Made by a program: the position numbers and the translations under genes
Assembly: GCA_037141255.1 (NCBI GenBank)
Contig: JBAXCX010000075.1
Location: forward strand, 1 to 14,761
DNA: 14,761 bases
Reading direction: 5' to 3'
From: IMCC26207 sp037141255
GTDB lineage: Bacteria > Actinomycetota > Acidimicrobiia > Acidimicrobiales > Microtrichaceae
Part shown: piece by piece, positions 1-6,577 of the stretch
Layout of the letters: every line of letters begins with the position of its first letter
How positions within the stretch are numbered: the stretch's first letter is position 1
The notes under the pieces: generated by a model
What the model saw: the letters and a program-made list of their open reading frames with translations, nothing else
Database searches by the model: none
Told to the model about the DNA's origin: nothing

Positions 1-1036
1 GAGGTTGGGGGGCTGACTCGAACTCAATCACTGCTTCGGTGAATGTTGCGGCCATGGCCTTGCCTGAGCGCACGTACCAAGGCACACCCGCCCAGCGCCA
101 GTTGTTAATGAAGAAACGCATAGCCACAAACGTTTCGGTGTCGGAACCTTCAGCGACACCATCTTCATCTAGGTAACCCTGATACTGGCCTCGAACCACT
201 GTTGACACATCGACAGTCTCAATGGCGCGCAGCACCTTGATCTTCTCATCGCGCAGAGCTTCGGGTGATTCCGAACTAGGAGGTTCCATGGCGAGCAGGG
301 TCAAAATCTGTAGCAGGTGATTCTGAACAACATCGCGAAGCGTTCCCACTCGATCATAAAAGCCGCCTCTCCCTTCGACCCCAAAACTCTCGGCCATCGT
401 GATTTCGACTTTAGAGATCTGATGACGGTTCCAAAGTGGCTCGAGCACGGTGTTGGCAAAGCGGAAGACCAAAAGGTTGAGCACTGGTTCTTTGCCTAAG
501 AAATGATCAATCCGAAAGACCCGCTCATCTGGGAAGGCCGAGAGAACAGTTGCATTGAGTTCTTGTGCCGAAGTCAGGTCCCGGCCAAAAGGCTTTTCAA
601 GAACGATCCTTGCTCGATCGTTTAGGCCAACTGAAGCTAAGCCCTCAATGACTTCAGGGAAGAGCACAGGGGGAATAGCGAGGTACACCACGGGCAGCTT
701 GGACCCATCGAGGGCTTCATTGAGTGAAACGAAGGTTGCGGGGTTTGCGTAGTCGCCTTGCACATAGGACAAGCGAGACTCAAGTGCGTTGAGCACCTCG
801 ACATCTGGCACAACATGTTGTGCATCTAGGGCGGAGCGCAGGCGAGCTTTGAGGTCTTCCACGGTCCACTCCGAAGAAGCAACCCCAATAACTGGCACAT
901 CGAGTTGGCCGGTAGCGGCAAGGTGATAGAGCGCAGGTAGGAGTTTTTTGAATCCCAAATCTCCGGTGATCCCGAATAGGACTAGGGCATCACCAGTGTT
1001 GGCTGAATCGACCTTGTGCGGACTCTGCTCCCTCAT
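1..1036 (-). CDS. zwf: Glucose-6-phosphate dehydrogenase, partial (3' end beyond window)
   Basis: Oxidises glucose 6-phosphate to 6-phosphogluconolactone, producing NAD(P)H, as the first step of the oxidative pentose phosphate branch; cytoplasmic. I translated the minus strand from the ATG at 1036 and read 345 codons with no stop to the window edge; the full family length is about 480-510 residues, so the C-terminal quarter to third is missing. Visible motifs are a nucleotide-binding FGITGDLG (residues 21-28; GASGDL is commoner), EKPFG (147-151), the substrate-binding signature RIDHFLGKE (175-183) and the catalytic-base His in QNHLLQ (about 240). Its ATG overlaps the gnd stop (ATGA), so the two are probably translationally coupled. 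Identity is very secure; cofactor preference cannot be told. Confidence 0.97.
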   Translation of the reverse strand, partial: MREQSPHKVDSANTGDALVLFGITGDLGFKKLLPALYHLAATGQLDVPVIGVASSEWTVEDLKARLRSALDAQHVVPDVEVLNALESRLSYVQGDYANPATFVSLNEALDGSKLPVVYLAIPPVLFPEVIEGLASVGLNDRARIVLEKPFGRDLTSAQELNATVLSAFPDERVFRIDHFLGKEPVLNLLVFRFANTVLEPLWNRHQISKVEITMAESFGVEGRGGFYDRVGTLRDVVQNHLLQILTLLAMEPPSSESPEALRDEKIKVLRAIETVDVSTVVRGQYQGYLDEDGVAEGSDTETFVAMRFFINNWRWAGVPWYVRSGKAMAATFTEAVIEFESAPQP

Positions 1037-2055
1037 GGTGCAGAGCTCTCAACATGGCCGCCAAATTCGTTCCGCATAGCTGACAGAACTTTGTTGGCCA
1101 TTGTTTCTTCGCCACGAGAGGAGAACCGTGAGAACAGAGCGCTGGCAAGTATCGGTGCTGGAACCCCAAGGTCAACAGCGGCTTCAAGCGACCAGCGGCC
1201 TTCGCCACTATCGCTCACAACGCCTGTAAACCCATCAAGGGTTGGGTCTGCAACAAAGGCTGCTGCAGTCAGGTCGAGTAACCAAGACCCAACGACGCTG
1301 CCTCGCCGCCACAGCTCTGTGACAGCGGGAATGTCAACATCAAACCCATAGGGGGCAGTGTGGCCGAGCAGGTTCAGGCCCTCTGCGTAGGCACCCATCA
1401 ATCCGTACTCAATGCCGTTATGCACCATCTTGACAAAATGCCCGGATCCCGTTGGGCCGCAGTGCAGCCAGCCTTGCTCTGCCTGGGTGAGGTCACCATC
1501 GCGGCCCGGTGTGCGTTCCACTGAATCAGCCGGAGGGGACAAAATGTCAAACACGGGCCGGAGTTGGAGCACTGCTTCCTCGGCACCGCCGACCATCATG
1601 CAGTAGCCGCGCTCCAAGCCCCAGACGCCACCACTCGTGCCGACATCAAGAAGCGAGATCTTGCGCTCAGCTAACGCAGCACCCCGAGGACCGTCCTCGC
1701 GCCAGTCGGTGTTGCCCCCGTCGATAATCACGTCCCCTGGGTCGATCAGATCCGCAATCTCAGCGACCACTGCGCCAGCAACCGAGGCGGGAACCATGAC
1801 CCAGATTGCTCTGGGGGTGGGGAGCGCTGCAACGAGTTCGGCCAGCGTTGAGGCTGCTCGCACACCCGAGCCAAGTTCCTCAGCCAGTGCAGCCGCAACG
1901 GCTGGATCAGTGTCGAAAACAACAGACCTTCCACCGCCACTCACGAGTCTGCGCACCAGATTTGCCCCCATTCGACCCAGACCGACCATGCCAAGTTGAG
2001 GCGGTAAGGAATTCTCCCGCTTGAGTGCAGAGGTTGATGCAGTGTTTTCGATCAT
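1033..2055 (-). CDS. gnd: 6-phosphogluconate dehydrogenase, decarboxylating, short (GndA/YqeC) type
   Basis: Oxidatively decarboxylates 6-phosphogluconate to ribulose 5-phosphate. At 340 residues it belongs to the short-form family (about 300-340 residues, members often NAD-dependent) and not to the 470-residue form. Visible motifs are the Rossmann GLGRMG (25-30), the substrate-binding DVGTSGGVWGLERGY (137-151) and the catalytic segment HFVKMVHNGIEYG with Lys209 and Asn213. The ATG at 2055 has an AGGAG 10 bases upstream; it gives about 20 residues before the usual family start near LGMVGLG, so a later start is possible. It overlaps the downstream zwf by 4 bases, forming a two-step oxidative pentose phosphate operon. 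Cofactor preference is inferred from family only. Confidence 0.95.
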   Translation of the reverse strand: MIENTASTSALKRENSLPPQLGMVGLGRMGANLVRRLVSGGGRSVVFDTDPAVAAALAEELGSGVRAASTLAELVAALPTPRAIWVMVPASVAGAVVAEIADLIDPGDVIIDGGNTDWREDGPRGAALAERKISLLDVGTSGGVWGLERGYCMMVGGAEEAVLQLRPVFDILSPPADSVERTPGRDGDLTQAEQGWLHCGPTGSGHFVKMVHNGIEYGLMGAYAEGLNLLGHTAPYGFDVDIPAVTELWRRGSVVGSWLLDLTAAAFVADPTLDGFTGVVSDSGEGRWSLEAAVDLGVPAPILASALFSRFSSRGEETMANKVLSAMRNEFGGHVESSAP

Positions 2056-2065
2056 GGTGAGCAGG

Positions 2066-2070
2066 CTCCT
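2066..2070 (-). promoter_or_regulatory. Ribosome binding site of gnd
   Basis: AGGAG read on the minus strand, ten bases before the ATG at 2055. It supports the upstream start despite the N-terminal extension of about 20 residues relative to the Rossmann motif. Confidence 0.5.
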
Positions 2071-2134
2071 AGTTGGTGAGGTGAAAACGGTGGCAGGTAA
2101 ACGTTCGAATCAAGAAGACGGAGACGATGAGAAC

Positions 2135-3073
2135 TTACTCTGGCCAGTTGAAACTCAGCCCGGTGAGTTCCTCGGAAGTTGACCACAATTTTGCCCACTC
2201 CTCAGTCTTGAGTGCTGAAGAAGTTGCTTGTACAAGCTGAGGGTTGCCCCGCATCTCGCCAAGGCCGCTGGGCCCGTAGTAGCAACCGCCAACTGCCTCA
2301 GGGCTAGTTGCTGCAAAAAGTTGAGGAAGCGCCCCTTGGGCTGCAGATTGTGCAAATACTTTGTTGCCCGCAGCCATTACTCGCCCCATGAGTGCTTGTC
2401 CGGCCAACTCAGGCCCAGCCGCTTGCAGGTGCGTAGATGCGTATCCCGGGTGTGCCGCCATCGAACTGAGAGTGGTTTTCGCCGCAACAGCCTGCCGCTC
2501 GAGTTCAAAGCTGAACATCAAGTTGGCCAACTTTGACTGAGCGTAGGCGGGCCACTTTTGGTAATCCTTCTGCCAGTCAAGATCCTGCCAGCGCATCTTT
2601 CCGATCCGGTGTGCGCCCGAGGAAGTCGTCACCACTCTTGCCTTCTGCGATGCGAGCAGGAGCGGTAACAAACGCGCAGTAAGGGCGAAGTGTCCTAGGT
2701 GGTTGGTGCCGAACTGCATCTCATGGCCTTGAGCGGTTCTGCGCAGAGGTAGTGCCATCACCCCTGCGTTGTTCAGCAGCACATCAAGATGCCCAACAGA
2801 TTCGGCGACCTGCTGACTAGCCCGCTCTACGGATTCAAAATCTGCCAGATCAAGCTCGACGAGTTGAGGCTCTGCTCCGGTGGCGACAGAACTGACTTGC
2901 TCAAGAGCAGCGTTGCCTCGCTCAAGATTGCGACAGGCCAGAAGTACCTGTGCTCCCGATCCTGCAAACGCCCGAGCTGAAGCAAGTCCCAAACCGCTGT
3001 TTGCCCCCGTAACCAACACAATGATGTTGCGCTGATCGCCCATATCGGCCACCGTCCATGAAGGATGTTTCAT
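2135..3073 (-). CDS. Short-chain dehydrogenase/reductase, retinol-dehydrogenase/WWOX-like
   Basis: A 312-residue NAD(P)-dependent oxidoreductase of the classical SDR family; the substrate cannot be read from sequence. Visible motifs are the cofactor-binding TGANSGLG (22-29), the structural NNAGV (101-105), the catalytic Ser near 151-152, the catalytic YAQSK with Tyr177 and Lys181, and a following HPG. The N-terminus with WTVADMGDQ just before the first strand matches the usual start of the retinol dehydrogenase/protochlorophyllide-reductase-like subgroup, which supports the ATG at 3073 although no clear ribosome binding site precedes it. A second in-frame ATG lies at 3043. It lies upstream of gnd on the same strand with a 79-base gap and is divergent from the PhyH/HD pair. 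A role with either neighbour is only possible. Confidence 0.93.
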   Translation of the reverse strand: MKHPSWTVADMGDQRNIIVLVTGANSGLGLASARAFAGSGAQVLLACRNLERGNAALEQVSSVATGAEPQLVELDLADFESVERASQQVAESVGHLDVLLNNAGVMALPLRRTAQGHEMQFGTNHLGHFALTARLLPLLLASQKARVVTTSSGAHRIGKMRWQDLDWQKDYQKWPAYAQSKLANLMFSFELERQAVAAKTTLSSMAAHPGYASTHLQAAGPELAGQALMGRVMAAGNKVFAQSAAQGALPQLFAATSPEAVGGCYYGPSGLGEMRGNPQLVQATSSALKTEEWAKLWSTSEELTGLSFNWPE

Positions 3074-3142
3074 TGCTTTAGGTTTGCACTTCTACGCTGG
3101 CTCCGCCCCATTGTGAAGAGCCAGTTCCGTTTCCCTTAGCGG

Positions 3143-3979
3143 GTGAAGCGCTCTGCGCATACCATTGGGATAGTGAACGACTCGAACCGAACCGGCCAGA
3201 ACCCCCCGGGAATCAGAACCGCTGTGAGCCCTGCAGACATTGAGCATTTCAATCGCACGGGTTGGTTGCTGACCGACACGCTTGATGCGGAGGGCGTTGA
3301 AGAATTGCGATCCTGGATGGATGAGATCGCTGAGTGGCCCGAACAGGGGGATGGCTGGATGCATCATTATGAACTCACTGATGAGGGTCCCAAACTTTGC
3401 CGCAGTGAGAATTTGATTCCGTTCCATGAGGGTCTTCGTGGGTTGCTTACCCAGGGGGCCTTGATTGAGGTTGCATCCGCTCTCATCGGCTCGCAAGCGG
3501 CGTTGTACAAAGAGAAGGTCAACTACAAACTTTCCGGCGGTGCTGGCTATGCACCGCATCAAGATGCTCCTGCGTATCCATTCATTGACGCTCATGTCTC
3601 GTGCATGGTTGCGATTGACGATTCAACATCTGACAACGGCTGTTTAGAGGTGGTTTCTTCTCACCACCAGAGCATCCTTGAAACCGATGATTCTGGGTGC
3701 ATAACTCAAGAGATCGTGGACTCGCTTCACTGGGACCCAGTAGAGGTCAGAGCGGGCCAGACCCTGTGGTTTCATTCCCGAACGCCGCATCGCAGCGGCG
3801 CAAACCACTCTGTTCTGTCTCGGCGCGCTTTGTACCCCACCTACAACGCTCTGTCTGAAGGCGACTTGAGAGACGAGTACTACGAGCACAAGCTGGCCGA
3901 ATTTGAAGCGGGAGAGGCCGCCGAAGGCCGCGTGCGAGTCTCGTTGATCGGAGACTTTCAGGGCAGGTCAGTGCAGTGA
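3143..3979 (+). CDS. PhyH-family Fe(II)/2-oxoglutarate dioxygenase, PhnY/TmpA-like
   Basis: Likely hydroxylates a small substrate, plausibly the alpha carbon of an organophosphonate, using Fe(II), O2 and 2-oxoglutarate. The iron facial triad is visible as HQD (His139, Asp141) inside GGAGYAPHQDAPAYP and the distal His216 in TPHRSGAN; Arg227/Arg228 in SRRALYPTYNA fits the 2-oxoglutarate carboxylate anchor. Length (278 residues) is normal for the family. The start is uncertain: GTG at 3143, 3173 and 3224 are all in frame, none with a clear ribosome binding site, and the fold begins around SPADIEHF (residues 29-36). It overlaps the HD-domain gene by GTGA, and the pairing is the reason for the phosphonate proposal. 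Function as a PhyH oxygenase is secure; the substrate is inferred. Confidence 0.9.
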   Translation: MKRSAHTIGIVNDSNRTGQNPPGIRTAVSPADIEHFNRTGWLLTDTLDAEGVEELRSWMDEIAEWPEQGDGWMHHYELTDEGPKLCRSENLIPFHEGLRGLLTQGALIEVASALIGSQAALYKEKVNYKLSGGAGYAPHQDAPAYPFIDAHVSCMVAIDDSTSDNGCLEVVSSHHQSILETDDSGCITQEIVDSLHWDPVEVRAGQTLWFHSRTPHRSGANHSVLSRRALYPTYNALSEGDLRDEYYEHKLAEFEAGEAAEGRVRVSLIGDFQGRSVQ

Positions 3980-4587
3980 GCGCCGAGTACGTCCACCCCT
4001 CCGAAATTCCGCGTCCAGAGAGCGCTGCGACTACTGAGCAGGTCCTTGCGCTCTATGAGGAGTTTGGAAACCTTCGCTACGACGAAGAACTATGCCAGAT
4101 CGACCACGCACTCCAAACCGCTGCCCTCGCAGTGAGGGCGGAGGCCTCAGAGGAACTCGTCGTAGCGGCATTGCTGCACGATGTCGGGCACTTGCTGGCA
4201 ATTCAGCAAGGCCGGGCAGAGGGGGAGTCGGCAGTCCCTGCGGCAGATCTCACACATGAGGCTGTCGGCGCTCGGTACTTAGCAGGGCTTTTTCCGCCGG
4301 CAGTCACTGGCCCAATTGCGTTACATGTGCGAGCGAAGCGGTATCTCTGTGCAACAAAACCGGAGTACATCGATGGACTCTCGGCCGGATCCGTTCGCAG
4401 CCTGCAGCTTCAGGGCGGGCCAATGACAATGACTGAACTGCGAGTGTTCGAACGAAACCCTGCAAGCAGGAACGCTGTTCGATTGCGAGGCTGGGACGAC
4501 GGAGGGAAGCTCGAAAGCCTGGAGGTGCAACCCTTAACTGCTTACGTCGCAGTCCTGCAACGAGTCTCCTATCTCGTTGATGGCTGA
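3976..4587 (+). CDS. HD-domain mixed-valent diiron oxygenase, PhnZ/TmpB-like (phosphonate degradation family)
   Basis: Members of this family (PhnZ, TmpB) cleave the C-P bond of alpha-hydroxyphosphonates with O2 at a diiron site, releasing phosphate. Visible metal ligands are His44 (IDHALQ), the HD pair His68-Asp69 (LLHDVGHLL), His94, His117 and Asp174 or Asp175 (RLRGWDD). Family signatures HVRAKRYLC (117-125) and SVRSLQLQGGPM (139-150) are clear. A Tyr35 with Glu37/Glu38 precedes the first His and resembles the Tyr/Glu lid pair of PhnZ, but Tyr to His is nine residues where I expect ten. Start is GTG at 3976, overlapping the dioxygenase stop as GTGA. No transporter or regulator of phosphonate use is in the window. 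Family assignment is strong; substrate unknown. A less likely alternative is a MIOX-like reaction on another substrate. Confidence 0.92.
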   Translation: MSAEYVHPSEIPRPESAATTEQVLALYEEFGNLRYDEELCQIDHALQTAALAVRAEASEELVVAALLHDVGHLLAIQQGRAEGESAVPAADLTHEAVGARYLAGLFPPAVTGPIALHVRAKRYLCATKPEYIDGLSAGSVRSLQLQGGPMTMTELRVFERNPASRNAVRLRGWDDGGKLESLEVQPLTAYVAVLQRVSYLVDG

Positions 4588-4623
4588 CCCGATGAGGTCG
4601 AACCCGGCAGTACTCTGTGACAC

Positions 4624-5070
4624 ATGTGGTTCTGGATCAGCCTAGGAATCTTGTGCACGTTCTTGATTGCAACGGTCTCTATTGGAATGGTGACTGGTTC
4701 CCTCGCGAGTCGGCCTCGACGCAGTGTGTATGACATCGACGAGGCCGTGGAATTTGTTGCTGAGCGTCTCCCCGAGGACCTCACATCTGTGGTGAGTTTT
4801 GAAGACGTGCGCGCTGTGTTGTTGTTCCATTGCGATTATTTAGCAGACAAGGGTGTGGCTTCCCTCGCAACTGCAGAGGACATGGGTTCTGCCCTAGTGG
4901 TGGTGCCTGAGGATGAACCTGTTGCTTATGTGCTTGGCAAGGTGAGTGAGTCTGATCTGCAGTTGAATGACGAGCAGGTTCTGCAGATTCTCGATGCCGA
5001 GTCAGCGTATTACCAAGCCATTGGAGCCTTTGGCCCGATGGTGGATCTTCCGCAGGATCCGTCGGCTTGA
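4624..5070 (+). CDS. Small membrane-anchored conserved hypothetical protein
   Basis: I do not recognise a function. The 148-residue product starts with a hydrophobic segment (about residues 1-24, MWFWISLGILCTFLIATV...) followed by Arg-rich SRPRRS, which fits a single N-terminal membrane anchor with the rest in the cytoplasm (positive-inside). The remainder is acidic and predicted soluble, with SVYDIDEAVEFVAERLP, FEDVRAVLLFHCDYL and a C-terminal AESAYYQAIGAFGP that suggest a small helical domain. It follows the HD oxygenase by 36 bases on the same strand and may be cotranscribed. Similar small anchored proteins occur widely in Actinobacteria as far as I recall. No catalytic motif is visible. 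Confidence 0.8.
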   Translation: MWFWISLGILCTFLIATVSIGMVTGSLASRPRRSVYDIDEAVEFVAERLPEDLTSVVSFEDVRAVLLFHCDYLADKGVASLATAEDMGSALVVVPEDEPVAYVLGKVSESDLQLNDEQVLQILDAESAYYQAIGAFGPMVDLPQDPSA

Positions 5071-5132
5071 GTGTTGGCGCTGAGCGCGATTGTGTTCATT
5101 CCCCGTACGATACCGAGGACGGGAACGAGTTC

Positions 5133-5137
5133 AGGAG
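5133..5137 (+). promoter_or_regulatory. Ribosome binding site deciding the start at 5144
   Basis: AGGAG lies six bases before the ATG at 5144. This selects that start over the longer in-frame reading from 5090, whose N-terminal part (Arg/Glu-rich, no recognisable fold) is then untranslated. Confidence 0.65.
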
Positions 5138-5143
5138 TATGAG

Positions 5144-5362
5144 ATGGAACGTCCAGTGAAGTTTGAGCACAATCAATTTGTGGGCGATAAACGAACTCAG
5201 GTGGTCTACGACGTGGATGCGCTCGAGGGTAACGATGAAGCGCTGATCGAGGAACTTATGCTGGCCGAGACCTATCTGTGCTTTGGCCCCGACACGCTCC
5301 CCGAGGCACGTAACCGGGGCTACCACTTGTTTCATAAACAGCGGGCACTTCACGAAAGCTGA
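5144..5362 (+). CDS. Conserved hypothetical protein, 72 residues
   Basis: I do not recognise a function. With the ATG at 5144, chosen for the AGGAG six bases upstream, the product is a small soluble, acidic protein of 72 residues with no signal peptide or membrane segment. Recognisable stretches are VGDKRTQVVYDVD near the N-terminus and FGPDTLPEARNRGYH near the C-terminus; the second looks like a conserved surface patch rather than a catalytic motif. It sits 73 bases after the anchored protein and 26 bases before the hydrolase-fold gene, all on the plus strand, so a shared transcript is likely. There are no Cys residues clustered for metal binding and no helix-turn-helix that I can see. Confidence 0.75.
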   Translation: MERPVKFEHNQFVGDKRTQVVYDVDALEGNDEALIEELMLAETYLCFGPDTLPEARNRGYHLFHKQRALHES

Positions 5363-5388
5363 TCACTGATGATGAGGGGTAGGCCCTG

Positions 5389-6330
5389 ATGCCAACGAGT
5401 CAACGAGGGACCGAGGACTCCGCTCCTGCAGTTATGGACTATCAGTTCCCCTCGGAAGATCTTGTACTCAGCGGCCACCTCGCTGAGCCAACCGAGGGTC
5501 CGCACGACGCCCCGGGACTCTTGCTTTGCCACGGTTTTCCGGTTCGGGGACGTGAGTCTCCTCAGTCTGGGGTGTCATTTCCTGAACTCGCGGACCGAAT
5601 TGCAGTGGAGTTGGGATGGGTTGTGCTCGCCATGAACTTTCGGGGTTGTGGCACTGCCGAGGGCAACTACTCGATGCTCGGGTGGCTCGATGATGTGGGC
5701 GCAGGGGTAGCGGAACTGATCCGGCTTGGTGTCACGGGTGTGTGGGTGGCGGGCTATGGAACCGGCGGTTCGCTAGCAGTCTGCGAAGGGGCGCGGAATC
5801 CATCCGTCATGGGGGTGGCTGCGCTTGCAACTCCAACCGACTTTGATGACTGGGCACGCAATCCACGACGCCTGTTACTTCATGCCCGTGAGGTGCAAGT
5901 GATCAAGGATCCTGAATTTCCATCCTCCTTCGACTCTTGGGCTAATGGGTTCAAGATGGTGAAGCCTGTTGAAGCCGCCTCGCGCCTAGCCCCACGTCCG
6001 TTGCTTGTTGTGCATGGGGACAGCGATGATCTCACACCGCTCGAGGATGGGCGCTCTCTTGCGCGTGCGCATGGAGATGCCGAGTTCCGTCTGATTAACG
6101 GTGCCGGCCACGAACTTCGCCATGATCCTCGAGCGGTAGCGGTGTTACTGGGATGGCTGTCACGTCAGCAGATTGCCGTGCTGGCCCAGCCGACGGATGC
6201 AGAGATTGAAATCGCACAGGCGGCGGCGGAAGATGAAGCCGTGAACGACAGAGTGATGGCGGAGCACAGCGAGGAGGCAAGGCCGGAGCCTTCTGGAGAT
6301 GCCTCCGCTCGGACCGATCCAGAGAACTGA
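5389..6330 (+). CDS. Alpha/beta-hydrolase-fold protein with Gly in place of the nucleophile Ser
   Basis: The fold is clear: an oxyanion-strand motif CHGFPVRG (47-54), NFRGCGTAEG (83-92), the nucleophile-elbow position GYGTGG (122-127), an acid HGDSDD (209-214) and a His in GAGHE (238-242). The usual elbow is GxSxG; here residue 124 is Gly, coded by GGA at 5758-5760, so a classical Ser-hydrolase triad is missing its nucleophile while the acid and His remain. It may be inactive, a binding protein, or a non-canonical enzyme. Length is 313 residues with an acidic Glu/Ala-rich tail after about residue 260. The ATG at 5389 has a weak purine-rich upstream stretch; ATG 5434 is an alternative. Last gene of the plus-strand run; convergent with the bsaP-like gene. 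Confidence 0.88.
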   Translation: MPTSQRGTEDSAPAVMDYQFPSEDLVLSGHLAEPTEGPHDAPGLLLCHGFPVRGRESPQSGVSFPELADRIAVELGWVVLAMNFRGCGTAEGNYSMLGWLDDVGAGVAELIRLGVTGVWVAGYGTGGSLAVCEGARNPSVMGVAALATPTDFDDWARNPRRLLLHAREVQVIKDPEFPSSFDSWANGFKMVKPVEAASRLAPRPLLVVHGDSDDLTPLEDGRSLARAHGDAEFRLINGAGHELRHDPRAVAVLLGWLSRQQIAVLAQPTDAEIEIAQAAAEDEAVNDRVMAEHSEEARPEPSGDASARTDPEN

Positions 6331-6343
6331 ATCTGGAGCGAGC
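6307..6343. terminator. Weak hairpin between convergent hydrolase-fold and bsaP-like genes
   Basis: TCCAGA (6318-6323) pairs with TCTGGA (6332-6337) around an 8-base loop, and GCTCG/CGAGC (6307-6311 and 6339-6343) could extend it with a bulge. It overlaps the stop codon of the plus-strand gene. There is no T tract on either side, so it is only a candidate terminator. Confidence 0.2.
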
Positions 6344-6361
6344 TCAGTTGGTTGGTAGAGG

Positions 6362-6577
6362 TCAGTTCTGAGATCTCACGGCAGACTCGCAGGTTTTGCA
6401 TCGAGCCAACCATCCGCTGGTGCTGACCCGCACCGACATCCAAGTGCCGCAGTGCCTGCAGTAACGAGGTGGGTCAAAGGCTGGCAAACAACCAGAGCAC
6501 GCCGTCCGGGTCTTGCCGCATCCATCGCAAAACTCTCCCGCACTGGCCGATTTTCCGTTGCCGGATTGGCTGTTCAC
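6362..6577 (-). CDS. bsaP: Biotin synthase auxiliary protein (BsaP-like), Cys-rich
   Basis: A 71-residue protein with eight Cys in four pairs: C17/C20, C27/C30, C40/C43 and C60/C63. The segment DPPRYCRHCG followed by GWLARC (55-60) resembles the actinobacterial BsaP family, which in mycobacteria is needed for BioB to convert dethiobiotin to biotin, probably by supporting its iron-sulfur clusters. Its GTG start overlaps the bioB stop as GTGA, so the two are almost certainly translated together. The C-terminal Cys pair could bind Zn or an Fe-S cluster; sequence alone does not decide. If the family assignment is wrong it is a generic zinc-ribbon protein, but the position directly after bioB argues for BsaP. 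Confidence 0.82.
   Translation of the reverse strand: MNSQSGNGKSASAGEFCDGCGKTRTACSGCLPAFDPPRYCRHCGTWMSVRVSTSGWLARCKTCESAVRSQN

Noticed and set aside
1016..1999. Several plus-strand open frames of 60-120 codons opposite gnd
   Set aside because: Composition is Ser/Arg/Pro/Ala-rich, typical of the antisense of a GC-rich gene; gnd motifs on the minus strand are unambiguous.
2080..2134. GTTCGAATC in the gap before gnd, resembling a tRNA T-loop
   Set aside because: No acceptor, D or anticodon arms can be built around it.
3097..3124. Inverted repeat CTGGCT/AGCCAG between the divergent SDR and PhyH genes
   Set aside because: Only six bases per arm with a 16-base spacer; too weak to call an operator.
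3092..3595. Minus-strand 167-codon open frame opposite the PhyH gene
   Set aside because: The plus strand carries an intact facial triad and a family match; the antisense frame shows no recognisable domain.
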